DNA of 44,888 bases, taken from assembly GCF_020511115.1 (NCBI RefSeq), contig NZ_JAJAVH010000021.1, positions 1-44,888 of the forward strand, in the 5' to 3' direction. The first letter of the stretch is position 1. Each line of letters begins with the position of its first letter. This DNA comes from Luteimonas panaciterrae (lineage in GTDB: Bacteria > Pseudomonadota > Gammaproteobacteria > Xanthomonadales > Xanthomonadaceae). Positions 9,342-19,925 of the stretch are shown piece after piece. The notes beneath the pieces were generated by a model, which had not been told where the DNA came from, did no database searches, and was given only the letters and a program-made list of their open reading frames with translations. Position numbers and translations under genes: made by a program.

Positions 9342-9356
9342 GCATGATTTTCATGC
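9342..9356. other. Small inverted repeat in the 241-bp gap after the GH18 gene
   Basis: GCATGA-TTT-TCATGC forms a perfect 6-bp stem. It lies 60 bases after the GH18 stop codon. The surrounding gap (9282-9522) is AT-richer than the genes (for example around 9415-9435) and probably holds the promoter of the gene at 9523. I see no riboswitch-like structure that I can name. Confidence 0.4.
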
Positions 9357-9467
9357 GGAAACGACAATCGTGAACCAATCTCCTTGTGCGACGCGGTACG
9401 CGCATGGAGTGGGATTTTCATTGCTAATTTTATGAGCAATTGCACACATTCGACCTCAGGGGAGTGC

Positions 9468-9473
9468 TAGACA
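9468..9473 (+). promoter_or_regulatory. Possible -10 element (TAGACA) upstream of the GEVED/DUF11 gene
   Basis: TAGACA lies 49 bases before the start codon in the only AT-rich gap of this segment. Similar TAGAC-type hexamers occur before relA (19896) and the PBP1b gene (28325). No good -35 hexamer is visible at 16-18 bases, so this is tentative. Confidence 0.3.
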
Positions 9474-9522
9474 GTTAGCGGGGAGTCGCCGCAAGGCGAG
9501 TCGGACAATCGGGGAAGGGGCG

Positions 9523-11673
9523 ATGAATTTCATCGATGCTTGCCTTGCCGGCGCGGATTTACTGACGGCCGTGTGCCGCGGTGCAAGGGGGACGGGACTC
9601 CGTCCTGCCGCGGCCGGCCTGACGCTGATGCTGGGTCTCGTCTCGCCGGCGGCGGCCTACCAGCCCAACCAGAATCCAATCGCGCCCGACGCGCCCACGC
9701 CGCTTCCGCCCTTCACCCCCACCAACGCCGCGACGTTCTCGTCCGGCGTTCCCGGCTTCTCCGGGATGGGCGTGAACATCACCACGGCGAATATTCCGCC
9801 TACACCCAATACCTTCACCTATTTCAACGGGGACGCCACACCGGCCAGTCGCCTTGCGACGTCGAGCCAGTTCAGCCCGCAAATCCCCGTCAACACGCCG
9901 ACCTTCAGTCTGGTCACTCCCGGTGGCTTGCTGGTGACTCCGACCGGAGAACTGTCGCGCGGCACGATGACCATCACCTTCACCAAGAGTGTGACCAATC
10001 CGGTGATCCACATCGCGGGTTGGGGCGAGAACGTTCTCTCCCCTTTGCTGATCGGCGACTCCGTGGCGTTCACGCTGAATTCGACGCTGACGCCATCGGG
10101 CGTGACACTCACCGCGCTGACGCCGGGATTGCAGGTCGTCGCCGGGCCCAACGGGCGCAGCCGCGTGCAGCTTGTGACGAACTCGCCCCAGGAAGCCTGT
10201 ACACCGGCGGGTTCGAATGCTGGATGCGGTTCCTTCCGCATCAACGGGACTGTCCTGTCAGTGACGTTCGATGTGGCCATCCGCAAGACGGCCGGCGTGG
10301 GATTGACCGCGCTCGACGACGACTACACGTTGACGATCAGCATCGACGAGGATTTTTCCGACGCGCCCGCCAGCTACAACCCGGGAACGGGACAGTTCGG
10401 CGGCGCGCCGCGCCATGTGATCGGCGACCTCAGGCTGGGCGCGAGCATCGATGCCGACCGCGCCTCGACCATGGCGGACGCCGACAACACCACCAGTCCG
10501 TTCCCCGGAGCCGGCGCCAGCGGCGACGACAGTTCGGGAATCGACGACGAGGACGCATTCCCCACGCCTCCAACGTTGTCGGCGGCGTTCTTCGGGCTGA
10601 TCTACACGCTCAATGTCCCGATCACCGCGCCGATCAGCATTCCTCCGTCCGCGCCCGGCGGACTGGTCTGTGGCTGGCTCGACTTCAACCGCAACGGCGT
10701 CTTCGACATCGCGATCGAACAAGCATGCACGCCGTTCGTGCCCGGTCTCGGCAGCGTGCCGCTGGTCTGGGCATTTCCGTTCGTCAGCGCCGGTCCGATC
10801 CAGGCGCGCTTCCGTATCGCCTACGTCGACGATCCGAGCAGCGCCACCCAGTTGCTACCCGTTGGCGCATTGGATTCGGGCGAGGTGGAGGATTACAGCT
10901 TCACCGTATTGCCGAGCGTGCGCATCAACAAAGTCCTTTCCCCGACCACGGACTCCGGCACGTTCAACCTCACCATCGCTTCCAATGGGACTCCCAGCTA
11001 TACGCAGGCCGCGGTCGGCAATGCGGGCACCACCGGTTTCCGTTCGATCGGGCAGACGGGCAGCGGGGCCGACGTCGGCACCACCAGCGACGTCAGCACG
11101 ACGCCGGTGCCGATCACCATCAGCGAGACGGGGGCCGGCGCCACCAATCTGGGGAACTACACGACGACGTTGAGCTGCGTGGACGGCAACGGCGCAACGG
11201 TCACCGTGACGCCGGGTCCTGGAAACACCACGGGCACCTTTAACATTCCGCCGTCCTCGGCGGGAGGCAATGGTGGCGCGCAGCAGATCACCTGCACGTT
11301 CACGAACACGTTCGGCACCACCGTGAATCTCAACGTGACCAAGACCAACACGCCGACATCGGGGCCGGTTGATCAGACGGGTGACACGCTCGTCAGCGGC
11401 GCGCAGACCACATACGACATCGTCGTCAGCAATGCCGGCCCCTCGACCGCCAGCAATGCGGTGCTGCGTGATCCCGTGCCCAGCGGCATGAACAATTGCG
11501 TGCTTGCGGGAGCGCCGCCCTGCACGGCAAGCGGTACCGCCATGTGTCCGAATGTGGGCGCGAACCCGGGAGATCTGTCGATCGCCAATCTCCAGGGCAC
11601 ATCGGGAGTGTCGATTCCGTCGATGGCCGCCAATAGCAGCGTCACGATCAGGATCAGCTGCACGGTGTTGTGA
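9523..11673 (+). CDS. Secreted protein with GEVED motif and DUF11-like C-terminal domain
   Basis: The start follows a strong GGGGAAGGGG ribosome site. The 716-residue product has a long n-region before a hydrophobic stretch and cleavage site near residue 46 (LVSPAAA-YQ). Residues about 50-270 are beta-rich and unassigned. Residues about 280-460 contain DYTLTISIDEDFSDAPASY and end with DSGEVEDYSF, the hallmark of GEVED domains found in secreted surface proteins. Residues 465-600 resemble a prealbumin-like module. The last 115 residues are a DUF11-like domain with four cysteines, ending NSSVTIRISCTVL, clearly related to the end of the 6381 gene. Probably exported to the surface. It is followed by a decayed relative (12126-12613). 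Substrate or binding partner is unknown. Confidence 0.8.
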   Translation: MNFIDACLAGADLLTAVCRGARGTGLRPAAAGLTLMLGLVSPAAAYQPNQNPIAPDAPTPLPPFTPTNAATFSSGVPGFSGMGVNITTANIPPTPNTFTYFNGDATPASRLATSSQFSPQIPVNTPTFSLVTPGGLLVTPTGELSRGTMTITFTKSVTNPVIHIAGWGENVLSPLLIGDSVAFTLNSTLTPSGVTLTALTPGLQVVAGPNGRSRVQLVTNSPQEACTPAGSNAGCGSFRINGTVLSVTFDVAIRKTAGVGLTALDDDYTLTISIDEDFSDAPASYNPGTGQFGGAPRHVIGDLRLGASIDADRASTMADADNTTSPFPGAGASGDDSSGIDDEDAFPTPPTLSAAFFGLIYTLNVPITAPISIPPSAPGGLVCGWLDFNRNGVFDIAIEQACTPFVPGLGSVPLVWAFPFVSAGPIQARFRIAYVDDPSSATQLLPVGALDSGEVEDYSFTVLPSVRINKVLSPTTDSGTFNLTIASNGTPSYTQAAVGNAGTTGFRSIGQTGSGADVGTTSDVSTTPVPITISETGAGATNLGNYTTTLSCVDGNGATVTVTPGPGNTTGTFNIPPSSAGGNGGAQQITCTFTNTFGTTVNLNVTKTNTPTSGPVDQTGDTLVSGAQTTYDIVVSNAGPSTASNAVLRDPVPSGMNNCVLAGAPPCTASGTAMCPNVGANPGDLSIANLQGTSGVSIPSMAANSSVTIRISCTVL

Positions 11674-12125
11674 GCGGGGTTGTGCGATGTTGATTCCGAA
11701 CTTGGTTAGGTCGACGTCCGGTGGTTGCAAGCTACCGCTCGAGGCGCATCGATTTCCTTCGCATCAGGCAGCCGTTCCGGCTCCGGAAAGTTGAATACGT
11801 CCTGGAGGCGGCCGATTGGTCGGTTTGGCGTTTTGCGGGGCGAAAGATGTCGCGTAAGGACCCTTTAACGACGTGCTCGCACATTTCATCTCAATCTGAG
11901 GACTTCGTTGAATATAAAAAGAGCATCATCGATAAGCCTAATTTTTAGGCAATTTCATCGCGTCACACCATGTAGCTAAAATTTTTTGCGTGCCAAGAAC
12001 AAGAAGAGAAATGTCGAAATGAATGGCAATTGGCAAGGCTCATGACGCCTGCCTCGCGATTCGATATGGGGGGCGTTGCGACGGACTTGGTAAGCCAAGG
12101 TCTTAGCGATCAATTGTGATTCGAT
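11674..12125. other. 452-bp gene-free, AT-richer stretch
   Basis: No credible gene is visible. GC falls noticeably between about 11870 and 12030 compared with both sides. It contains a small perfect stem (GCCTAA-TTT-TTAGGC, 11936-11950), a TATAAA-like string near 11913 and a run of T at 11982-11987. The 75-codon open frame at 11721 has no ribosome site and no recognisable content. This may be a deletion scar or the remains of the 5' part of the pseudogene that follows. I found no insertion-sequence ends. Confidence 0.6.
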
Positions 12126-12613
12126 CAAACAGGCCGGCCCTACACCACCAGCGAATTCGACGGCTACACGCTGAATGTGACCACGCCGGAAGACTTCGGC
12201 GCGCGCCCGCCACGTTCGACACACCGACACCGGCCGCCAATCACACCGTCGGCGACCTCAGCATCGGCGCCAACGTCACCGTCGAGAACGCGACTGTCGC
12301 TAATTCACTCACCGGTCCGCTCGCCAGTGCCGGTGCGAATACCGACAGCGACGATTTCGTCTGGCCGAACATGACCACCAACTACAGCATCGTCGTGAGC
12401 AATACCGGTCCGAGCGCAGCGAATGGCTCGGTGCTGCACGATCCCGCGCCGGCGGGTCTGGCCTGCACGGCGGTCACGTGCGGCAATCCGACCGGCGGCG
12501 CGGTGTGCCTGGCGGTGACCGTGGCCGCGCTGCAGTCGGCGGCGGGCGTGACGATCGCGCCCCTTCCGGCGAATTCGTCGCTGACGTTCACCCTGACCTG
12601 CACGGTGAACTGA
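12126..12613 (+). pseudogene. Decayed copy of the GEVED/DUF11 surface gene
   Basis: The reading frame at 12126-12200 encodes FDGYTLNVTTPEDFG, matching DDDYTLTISIDEDFS of the gene at 9523. The match then continues in another frame (APATFDTPTPAANHTVGDLSI against APASYNPGTGQFGGAPRHVIG), so there is a frameshift near 12198-12206. After VWPN (about 12370) it jumps directly to TTNYSIVVSNTGPS, which in the intact gene lies roughly 270 residues further on, so the second half of the GEVED region and the prealbumin-like module are deleted. It ends with the shared DUF11-like tail (NSSLTFTLTCTVN). There is no start codon or signal peptide in frame. It converges with recQ 13 bases downstream. Confidence 0.8.
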
Positions 12614-12626
12614 GCGGTTCGTCGCG

Positions 12627-14585
<1,959 letters not shown>

Positions 14586-14631
14586 GGCTGGCTGCAAGGA
14601 TACCGGTTGCGATGCGCATGGCTGTCAGAAA

Positions 14632-14655
14632 AATCCCCGGCGAGTGCCGGGGATT
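14632..14655 (-). terminator. Rho-independent terminator of dps
   Basis: AATCCCCGGC and GCCGGGGATT form a perfect 10-bp stem with a 4-base loop. Read on the minus strand the stem is followed by ATTTTTCTG, a short U-tract. It lies 78 bases after the dps stop codon and 47 bases before the recQ start. A second GC-only stem (CTCGCCCG/CGGGCGAG, 14699-14719) precedes it. Confidence 0.8.
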
Positions 14656-14732
14656 GTTCGCGTCTGTTCTTCTGGGGTCTGTTCTTTCGAAGCGCGCGCT
14701 CGCCCGTGTGGCGGGCGAGGGCGTGTCCGAAT

Positions 14733-15287
14733 TCACTGGAGCAGCGAGCGCAGCATCCAGGCGTATTTCTCGTGCGTCTGCAGGCGCTGGGTCAACAGGT
14801 CGACCGAGGGATCGTCGCCGGCGTCGTCCGCCGTCTTCAGTACCTTGCGCGCGGTGCGGCAGACCGCCTCGTTGCCCACGGTAAGCTGGCGCACCATCTC
14901 GCGCCAGTCGGCGCTGTCGCTCAGGCCCGGTTCTTCCGCGATCGAAGACAATTTCGTGAACTCGGCGTAGGAGCCTGGTGCGTTGAAGCCGAGTGCGCGG
15001 ATGCGTTCGGCCACTTCGTCGAGCGCGCCCCACTGTTCGGTGTACTGGGTCTCGAACATCAGGTGCAGGCTGTTGAACATCGGCCCGGTGATGTTCCAGT
15101 GGAAGTTGTGGGTTTTCAGATACAGCGTGTAGCTGTCGGCCAGGAAGGCCGACAGGCCCTCGGCGATCTTCTTGCGATCGGCCGGTTTGATCCCGATATC
15201 GATGCCGGGCGCGCCATTGTTCGGACCCGGCGACGCCGCCGGCTCGAGCTTCGACGTTTTCGGGGTTTTGGGTTTGGACTTGGCCAT
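14733..15287 (-). CDS. dps: Dps-family ferritin-like DNA-binding protein
   Basis: The product (184 residues) stores iron and protects DNA under oxidative stress or starvation, forming a dodecamer. The ferroxidase residues are all visible: His63 and His75 (FHWNITGPMFNSLH), Glu79, Asp90 and Glu94 (LDEVAERIRALG). The N-terminus is lysine-rich (MAKSKPKTPKTSK), the kind of tail that binds DNA in other Dps proteins. The start at 15287 follows GGAG at a good distance; a longer open frame upstream on this strand (to 15884) overlaps hrpA and is not real. An AT-rich patch at 15314-15327 between dps and the divergent hrpA gene probably carries its promoter. Expression under peroxide or stationary-phase control is expected for the family but no operator is seen. 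Confidence 0.95.
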   Translation of the reverse strand: MAKSKPKTPKTSKLEPAASPGPNNGAPGIDIGIKPADRKKIAEGLSAFLADSYTLYLKTHNFHWNITGPMFNSLHLMFETQYTEQWGALDEVAERIRALGFNAPGSYAEFTKLSSIAEEPGLSDSADWREMVRQLTVGNEAVCRTARKVLKTADDAGDDPSVDLLTQRLQTHEKYAWMLRSLLQ

Positions 15288-15313
15288 CGGGTGTCTCCAG
15301 GAGAAGGGATTGC

Positions 15314-15327
15314 CGTCAAAATATAAG
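15314..15327. promoter_or_regulatory. AT-rich promoter-like patch between dps and hrpA
   Basis: The 58-bp divergent gap contains CGTCAAAATATAAG, an AT spike in GC-rich surroundings. TATAAG (15322) could serve hrpA and its complement TATATT could serve dps. No convincing -35 partner is seen for either, so the assignment is tentative. Confidence 0.35.
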
Positions 15328-15345
15328 TAGTGGCTGGGAAAAGGA

Positions 15346-18300
15346 ATGCAAGAGATCCCGGTAATTCTCTTCCCAATGCCTTTGCAATCGAAGCAATCCA
15401 TGAAGCCTATCGAATCCAATGCAAGCGCGACGTTAAAGCCGGCGCCGGCGTCCGAGCCGCTCGAGCAGGCACGGCGTGCCATCGACGGCGCCTGCAGCCG
15501 CGATTCCGCGCGCCTGCATGGCCTGTGGCGTCGCTGGCGCTCGCACGGGGACGATGCCGCGGCTCGGGACGCATTCGCGGCGGCGCTGGCCGAATCGCTG
15601 GCCCGGCGCGAGGCGCGGGCCTCGCGGCTGCCACGGGCGACGGTCGATCCGGTGCTGCCGATCGCCACGGAGGCGGAACGGATCGTCGCGCTGATCCGCA
15701 AGCACCAGGTGGTGGTGATCGCCGGCGAAACCGGTTCGGGCAAGACCACGCAGCTGCCCAAGCTGTGCATCCAGGCCGGGCGCGGCGCCGCGGGCATGAT
15801 CGGTTGCACCCAGCCGCGCCGCATCGCCGCGCGCGCGGTGGCGCGGCGCGTGGCGGAGGAGTTGCAGGTGCCGCTCGGCGGCACGGTCGGCTATCAGGTG
15901 CGTTTCAACGACAACGTGAGCGCGGAAACGGCGGTGAAGTTCATGACCGACGGCATCCTGCTGGCGGAGATCGCCTCCGATCGCTGGTTGTCGGCCTACG
16001 ACACGCTGATCATCGACGAGGCGCACGAACGCAGTCTCAACATCGATTTCCTGCTCGGCTATCTGAAGCAATTGCTGCGCAGGCGCCGCGACCTGAAGGT
16101 GATCGTCACCTCGGCCACCATCGACACCGAGCGCTTCTCCCAGCATTTCGACGACGCGCCCGTGGTGAACGTGGAAGGGCGCGGCTATCCGGTCGAGACG
16201 CGATATCGGCCGCTGGAGGGCGAAGGAGAAGACGAGGGCGAACGGACGGTTCTCGACGGCATCGTCGCCGCCTGCGATGAGATCGCGCGCGAGCGGCCGA
16301 TGGGAGACACGCTGATCTTCCTGCCGGGCGAGCGTGAGATTCGCGACGCGCACCAGGCGCTGGAACGGCGAAAGTACCGCCACACCGAAGTACTGCCGCT
16401 GTACGCGCGGCTGTCGGCGCGCGATCAGGACCGCGTCTTCAATCCCGGCCCGCAGCGCCGCATCGTCCTTGCCACCAACGTGGCGGAAACCTCGCTCACG
16501 GTGCCGCGCATCCATTACGTGATCGATCCGGGGCTGGCGCGCGTGAAACGCTACAGCCCGCGGCAGAAGCTCGATCGCCTGCACATCGAATCGATCAGCC
16601 AGGCCAGCGCCGACCAGCGCAAGGGCCGCTGCGGACGCGTCGCGCCCGGCGTGTGCTATCGGTTGTATTCGCAAGCGGAATTCGAGTCGCGGCCGCAGTA
16701 CACCGACCCGGAAATCCGCCGCGCGGCACTGGCGGGCGTGATTCTGCGAATGCTGTCGATCGGCCTGGGTGACATCGAGGACTTCCCGTTCGTGGAACCG
16801 CCCGATCCGCGCGCGATCGCCGATGGCTGGCAGCAGCTGGCCGAACTCGGCGCGGTCGACGCACAGCGCAAACTCACCCCGATCGGCCGCACGATGGCGA
16901 AGTGGCCGGTGGACGTGAAGCTCGCGCGCATGCTGGTCGCGGCGCAGGCGCATGGCTGCCTGCAGGAAATGCTGGTGATCGCCTCGTTCCTCGGCATCCA
17001 GGATCCGCGCGAGCGTCCGGCCGATCAGCGCGCCGCCGCTGACAATGCGCATGCCGAATTCCGTGATACGAAATCGGAGTTCGTCGGCATCCTCAAGCTC
17101 TGGGACGCCTATCGGGCCGCGCACGAGGATTCGACGCAGTCGCAACTGCGCAAGTGGTGCGAGAAACATTTCCTCGGCTTCCTGCGCATGCGCGAGTGGC
17201 GCGAGCTGCATCGGCAGTTGAAGTTGCAATGCGACGAGCTCGGCTGGCAGCAGAATGCCGAATCGGCGGAATACGCTGCCCTGCATCGCGCCCTGATCGC
17301 GGGCCTGCCGACACAGATCGGCAATCGCAGCGAGCGCGGACAGTACGACGGCCCGCGCGGGCGCAAATTCCAGCTGTTCCCGGGTTCCTCGCTGGCCTCC
17401 AAGCCACCGCCGTGGGTGCTCTCGGCCGCGCTGCTGGATACCGAGCGCGTCTGGGCGCTGACCAATGCGGCGATCGAACCGGAATGGGCGATCGCCGAAC
17501 TTCCCGCGCTGCTGGCGCGCCGCCATTACGATCCGCGCTGGTCGCGGAGCCAGGGGCGCGTGCTGGGCAGCGAGCAGATCAGCCTGTTCGGGTTGGTATT
17601 GGCGCCGAAGAAGCCGATTCATTACGGCGGGCTCTATCCGGAGGAATCGCGCGGCATCTTCCTGCGCGACGGTTTGGTGACTGGCGAGATCAACACGCGC
17701 AGCGCATTCCTCGCGCGCAATCTCAAGACGCTGGCACTTGCCGAGGAAGAAGAAGCCAAACAGCGCCGCGCCGGTCTCGTCGTCGACGAGGAGTGGATGG
17801 CGCAGTGGTACGCGCAGCGGATTCCCGCGGAGATCGTCAGCGCGCAGGCACTGGATGCCTGGTACGTCAAGCTGCCGGCCGACAAGAAGAAGGCGCTGGA
17901 ATGGTCGCGCGACGATCTGCTGGTCGTCGACGGCGCCGATGCCGAACGCTTCCCTGCGTATCTCACGCTCGGCGAAGCGAAACTCGCGGTGCGCTATCGC
18001 TTCGAACCCGGTGCGCCCGACGATGGCATGACCGTCGTGGTGCCGCTGCACCTGCTCAACGCGCTCGACGAGCCGCGCCTGTCGTGGCTCGCGCCGGGAT
18101 TCGTGGCGGACAAGGCAGCGGCGATGATCAAGACCTTGCCGAAGGCGCTGCGCCGCAACTTCGTGCCGGCCCCGGACTTCGCGCGCGCGTTCGCACAGGC
18201 GCACGAGGCACCGGAAGGGGATGCGTTCGCAGGCGCCCTGGCGCGGTTCCTCAAACGGCTGACGGGCGTGGACGTGATGGCCACGGAGTTCGACGAGGCC

Positions 18301-19329
18301 GCGCTGGAGCCGTATCTGCGCGCCAATCTTCGATTGCTCGATGGCGATGGCCGCAATGTGCTGGCCGAGTCGCGCGATCTCGCCGATCTGCGCGCGCGTT
18401 TCGGCGCGCGTGCGGCGCAGGCGTTCTCGGCACGTGCCGCCGAGGGCTTAGCGCAACGCGGTTTGACGGCGTTTCCGGCGACGGCGATTCCGGTTTCCGT
18501 TCCAGGCGTGGGCGGCGTTCCCGCCTATCCGGCCCTGCATGACGACGGCGGCAGCGTGTCGCTGGCCGTGCACGCCGATCGGTCCGAGGCCGAGCGTCAT
18601 CATCCGCGTGGTGTCCGGCGCCTGCTTGCCATCGCGCTGGCCGACAAGATGCGTCAGGCGCGCAAGCAACTCCCGGTCTCGCCGAAGACCGCGCTGCTGT
18701 ACGCGGCGATCGAATCGCAGGCGCCGCGCGCGGCGACGGAAGGGCGCCCCGCGGATCATCTGCGCGAGGATCTGGTGGACGGCGCTTTCGCGGCGCTCGC
18801 GGCGGAAGACCTGGACAGGATTCGCGACGCCGCTGCGTTCGAGGCGCGCAGCGATGCGATCGGCAAAGCACTGTTCGGCGAAGCGATGCGCCGCCTGCAG
18901 CAGGCCGAGACGATCCTGGGGCTGGTCGCCGACGTGCGCGCCAGGCTCGATTCCAAGCTCATCGGCTGGGCGCGCGCCAATCTCGACGACATGCAGGCGC
19001 AACTCGCCGGGCTGGTGCCGCCTGGATTCCTGCGCGACGTGCCGGCGACGGCGCTGGCGGAATATCCGCGCTATCTGAAGGCGTTGACGATCCGTGCCGA
19101 TCGCGCGCTCAACGATCCGGTGCGCGATCAGCAGCGCATGCTCGACATCAAGCCGTTCACGGACGCACTGTCCGAGGCGGCGTTGCAGGGAGACGGCGAC
19201 GAACCCGGCTGGCAGGCCTTGCGCTGGGACATCGAGGAATTGCGCGTCTCCCTGTTCGCGCAGGAACTGGGCGCGAAGGGCGGTGTCTCGCCCAAGAAAC
19301 TGTCCGCGCGGCTGGCGCAGTTGTCGTAG
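15346..19329 (+). CDS. hrpA: ATP-dependent RNA helicase HrpA (DEAH box)
   Basis: The 1327-residue product matches the size of the HrpA family (about 1300). It shows Walker A GETGSGKTTQLPK, motif Ia TQPRRIAARAVARRVAEE, DEAH box LIIDEAHERSLNIDFLLGYL, SATIDTERF, and the motif V/VI region NVAETSLTVPRIHYVIDPG to QRKGRCGRVAPGVCYR. The HA2/OB region and the long HrpA-specific C-terminal domain follow. HrpA rescues stalled ribosomes or remodels RNA in E. coli and acts in the cytoplasm. The ATG at 15346 sits directly behind AAAAGGA, closer than ideal; ATG codons at 15376 and 15400 are alternatives, and conservation only begins after the first 60 residues. Transcribed divergently from dps. Confidence 0.95.
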   Translation: MQEIPVILFPMPLQSKQSMKPIESNASATLKPAPASEPLEQARRAIDGACSRDSARLHGLWRRWRSHGDDAAARDAFAAALAESLARREARASRLPRATVDPVLPIATEAERIVALIRKHQVVVIAGETGSGKTTQLPKLCIQAGRGAAGMIGCTQPRRIAARAVARRVAEELQVPLGGTVGYQVRFNDNVSAETAVKFMTDGILLAEIASDRWLSAYDTLIIDEAHERSLNIDFLLGYLKQLLRRRRDLKVIVTSATIDTERFSQHFDDAPVVNVEGRGYPVETRYRPLEGEGEDEGERTVLDGIVAACDEIARERPMGDTLIFLPGEREIRDAHQALERRKYRHTEVLPLYARLSARDQDRVFNPGPQRRIVLATNVAETSLTVPRIHYVIDPGLARVKRYSPRQKLDRLHIESISQASADQRKGRCGRVAPGVCYRLYSQAEFESRPQYTDPEIRRAALAGVILRMLSIGLGDIEDFPFVEPPDPRAIADGWQQLAELGAVDAQRKLTPIGRTMAKWPVDVKLARMLVAAQAHGCLQEMLVIASFLGIQDPRERPADQRAAADNAHAEFRDTKSEFVGILKLWDAYRAAHEDSTQSQLRKWCEKHFLGFLRMREWRELHRQLKLQCDELGWQQNAESAEYAALHRALIAGLPTQIGNRSERGQYDGPRGRKFQLFPGSSLASKPPPWVLSAALLDTERVWALTNAAIEPEWAIAELPALLARRHYDPRWSRSQGRVLGSEQISLFGLVLAPKKPIHYGGLYPEESRGIFLRDGLVTGEINTRSAFLARNLKTLALAEEEEAKQRRAGLVVDEEWMAQWYAQRIPAEIVSAQALDAWYVKLPADKKKALEWSRDDLLVVDGADAERFPAYLTLGEAKLAVRYRFEPGAPDDGMTVVVPLHLLNALDEPRLSWLAPGFVADKAAAMIKTLPKALRRNFVPAPDFARAFAQAHEAPEGDAFAGALARFLKRLTGVDVMATEFDEAALEPYLRANLRLLDGDGRNVLAESRDLADLRARFGARAAQAFSARAAEGLAQRGLTAFPATAIPVSVPGVGGVPAYPALHDDGGSVSLAVHADRSEAERHHPRGVRRLLAIALADKMRQARKQLPVSPKTALLYAAIESQAPRAATEGRPADHLREDLVDGAFAALAAEDLDRIRDAAAFEARSDAIGKALFGEAMRRLQQAETILGLVADVRARLDSKLIGWARANLDDMQAQLAGLVPPGFLRDVPATALAEYPRYLKALTIRADRALNDPVRDQQRMLDIKPFTDALSEAALQGDGDEPGWQALRWDIEELRVSLFAQELGAKGGVSPKKLSARLAQLS

Positions 19330-19340
19330 CGCCTTGCGTG

Positions 19341-19363
19341 CCGCGCGGATCTTGCTCGCGCGG
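19341..19363. terminator. GC-rich hairpin between convergent genes
   Basis: CCGCGCG and CGCGCGG form a perfect 7-bp stem with a 9-base loop, midway in the 39-bp gap between the hrpA stop and the end of the minus-strand gene. There is no T-run on either side, so it is only a candidate terminator. Confidence 0.4.
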
Positions 19364-19368
19364 GGGCG

Positions 19369-19863
19369 TTACTTCAAACGCTCCACCTTCGCCCGCGTGT
19401 TGTAGCCCTGGATCTGCAGATACCAGGCATTGCCGATCACGCTGGGCGTGATCTTCACGTCAGGATTGTTCACGCGCACGCTCGCGAGCGTGGCGCTGTC
19501 GGTCTGGCGCCAGACCTGGCCGTTTTCGAGCGTGTACTGCCGTCCCTGGGCGTAGCCGCGGAATTCGCCGGTCATCTTCGACACGATCGGCTCGGACGAG
19601 CCGAAATTGAAGAAGCCGCGGTTCTCGTCCTTCACCTTCTTTTCCGCTTGCACCGCGGCCTTGGTGGTCTCGGTGTCGAGGGTGCGGTTCAGCCAGGCGT
19701 TGAGATTGGCGAGTTCCTCCGGGCTCAGCTTTTCCAGACCAGCGGCCTTGAACTGTTCGGGCGTCATCTGCTTTTCGATCGCCTGCTGTCCGGTGGCCTG
19801 CTGCGCGAAGGCGGGCAGGGCGGCACAGAGCAGAAGGGCGAGGAGAACGGACAACCGTCGCAT
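19369..19863 (-). CDS. Small exported protein of unknown function
   Basis: The 164-residue product has a clear signal peptide (MRRLSVLLALLLCAALPAFA-QQ) and an AGGA ribosome site 8 bases before the chosen ATG at 19863; an upstream in-frame start at 19902 adds 13 residues before the signal peptide and is less likely. Residues 25-75 are helical with EQFKAAGLEKLSPEELANLN, followed by a charged segment. The C-terminal half is beta-rich (FRGYAQGRQYTLENGQVW to LQIQGYNTRAKVERL) and could be a small OB- or SH3-like fold. I do not recognise a family. It is divergent from relA across 62 bases and probably periplasmic. Confidence 0.75.
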   Translation of the reverse strand: MRRLSVLLALLLCAALPAFAQQATGQQAIEKQMTPEQFKAAGLEKLSPEELANLNAWLNRTLDTETTKAAVQAEKKVKDENRGFFNFGSSEPIVSKMTGEFRGYAQGRQYTLENGQVWRQTDSATLASVRVNNPDVKITPSVIGNAWYLQIQGYNTRAKVERLK

Positions 19864-19895
19864 GGTCTGTTCCTGAAGGCGGGAGAAGACTAGTG

Positions 19896-19901
19896 TAGAC
19901 A
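19896..19901 (+). promoter_or_regulatory. Possible -10 element (TAGACA) for relA
   Basis: TAGACA lies 24 bases before the relA GTG, within the 62-bp divergent gap, overlapping a small inverted repeat AGTGT-AG-ACACT. No clear ribosome site precedes the GTG. Tentative. Confidence 0.3.
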
Positions 19902-19925
19902 CTTCTGCCGAGATTCGATTCAGTC

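Noticed and set aside
9282..9522. A possible c-di-GMP or other riboswitch before the gene at 9523
   Set aside because: I looked for conserved riboswitch cores and saw only small, imperfect stems (for example around 9483-9505).
11721..11948. A 75-codon frame in the AT-rich gap
   Set aside because: No ribosome site, no recognisable content, mixed composition.
15288..15884. N-terminal extension of dps
   Set aside because: The frame stays open into hrpA by chance; the real start at 15287 has a ribosome site and the Dps-type lysine tail.
15433..18204. A 923-codon frame antisense to hrpA
   Set aside because: HrpA motifs are continuous on the plus strand; this frame has no recognisable domain.
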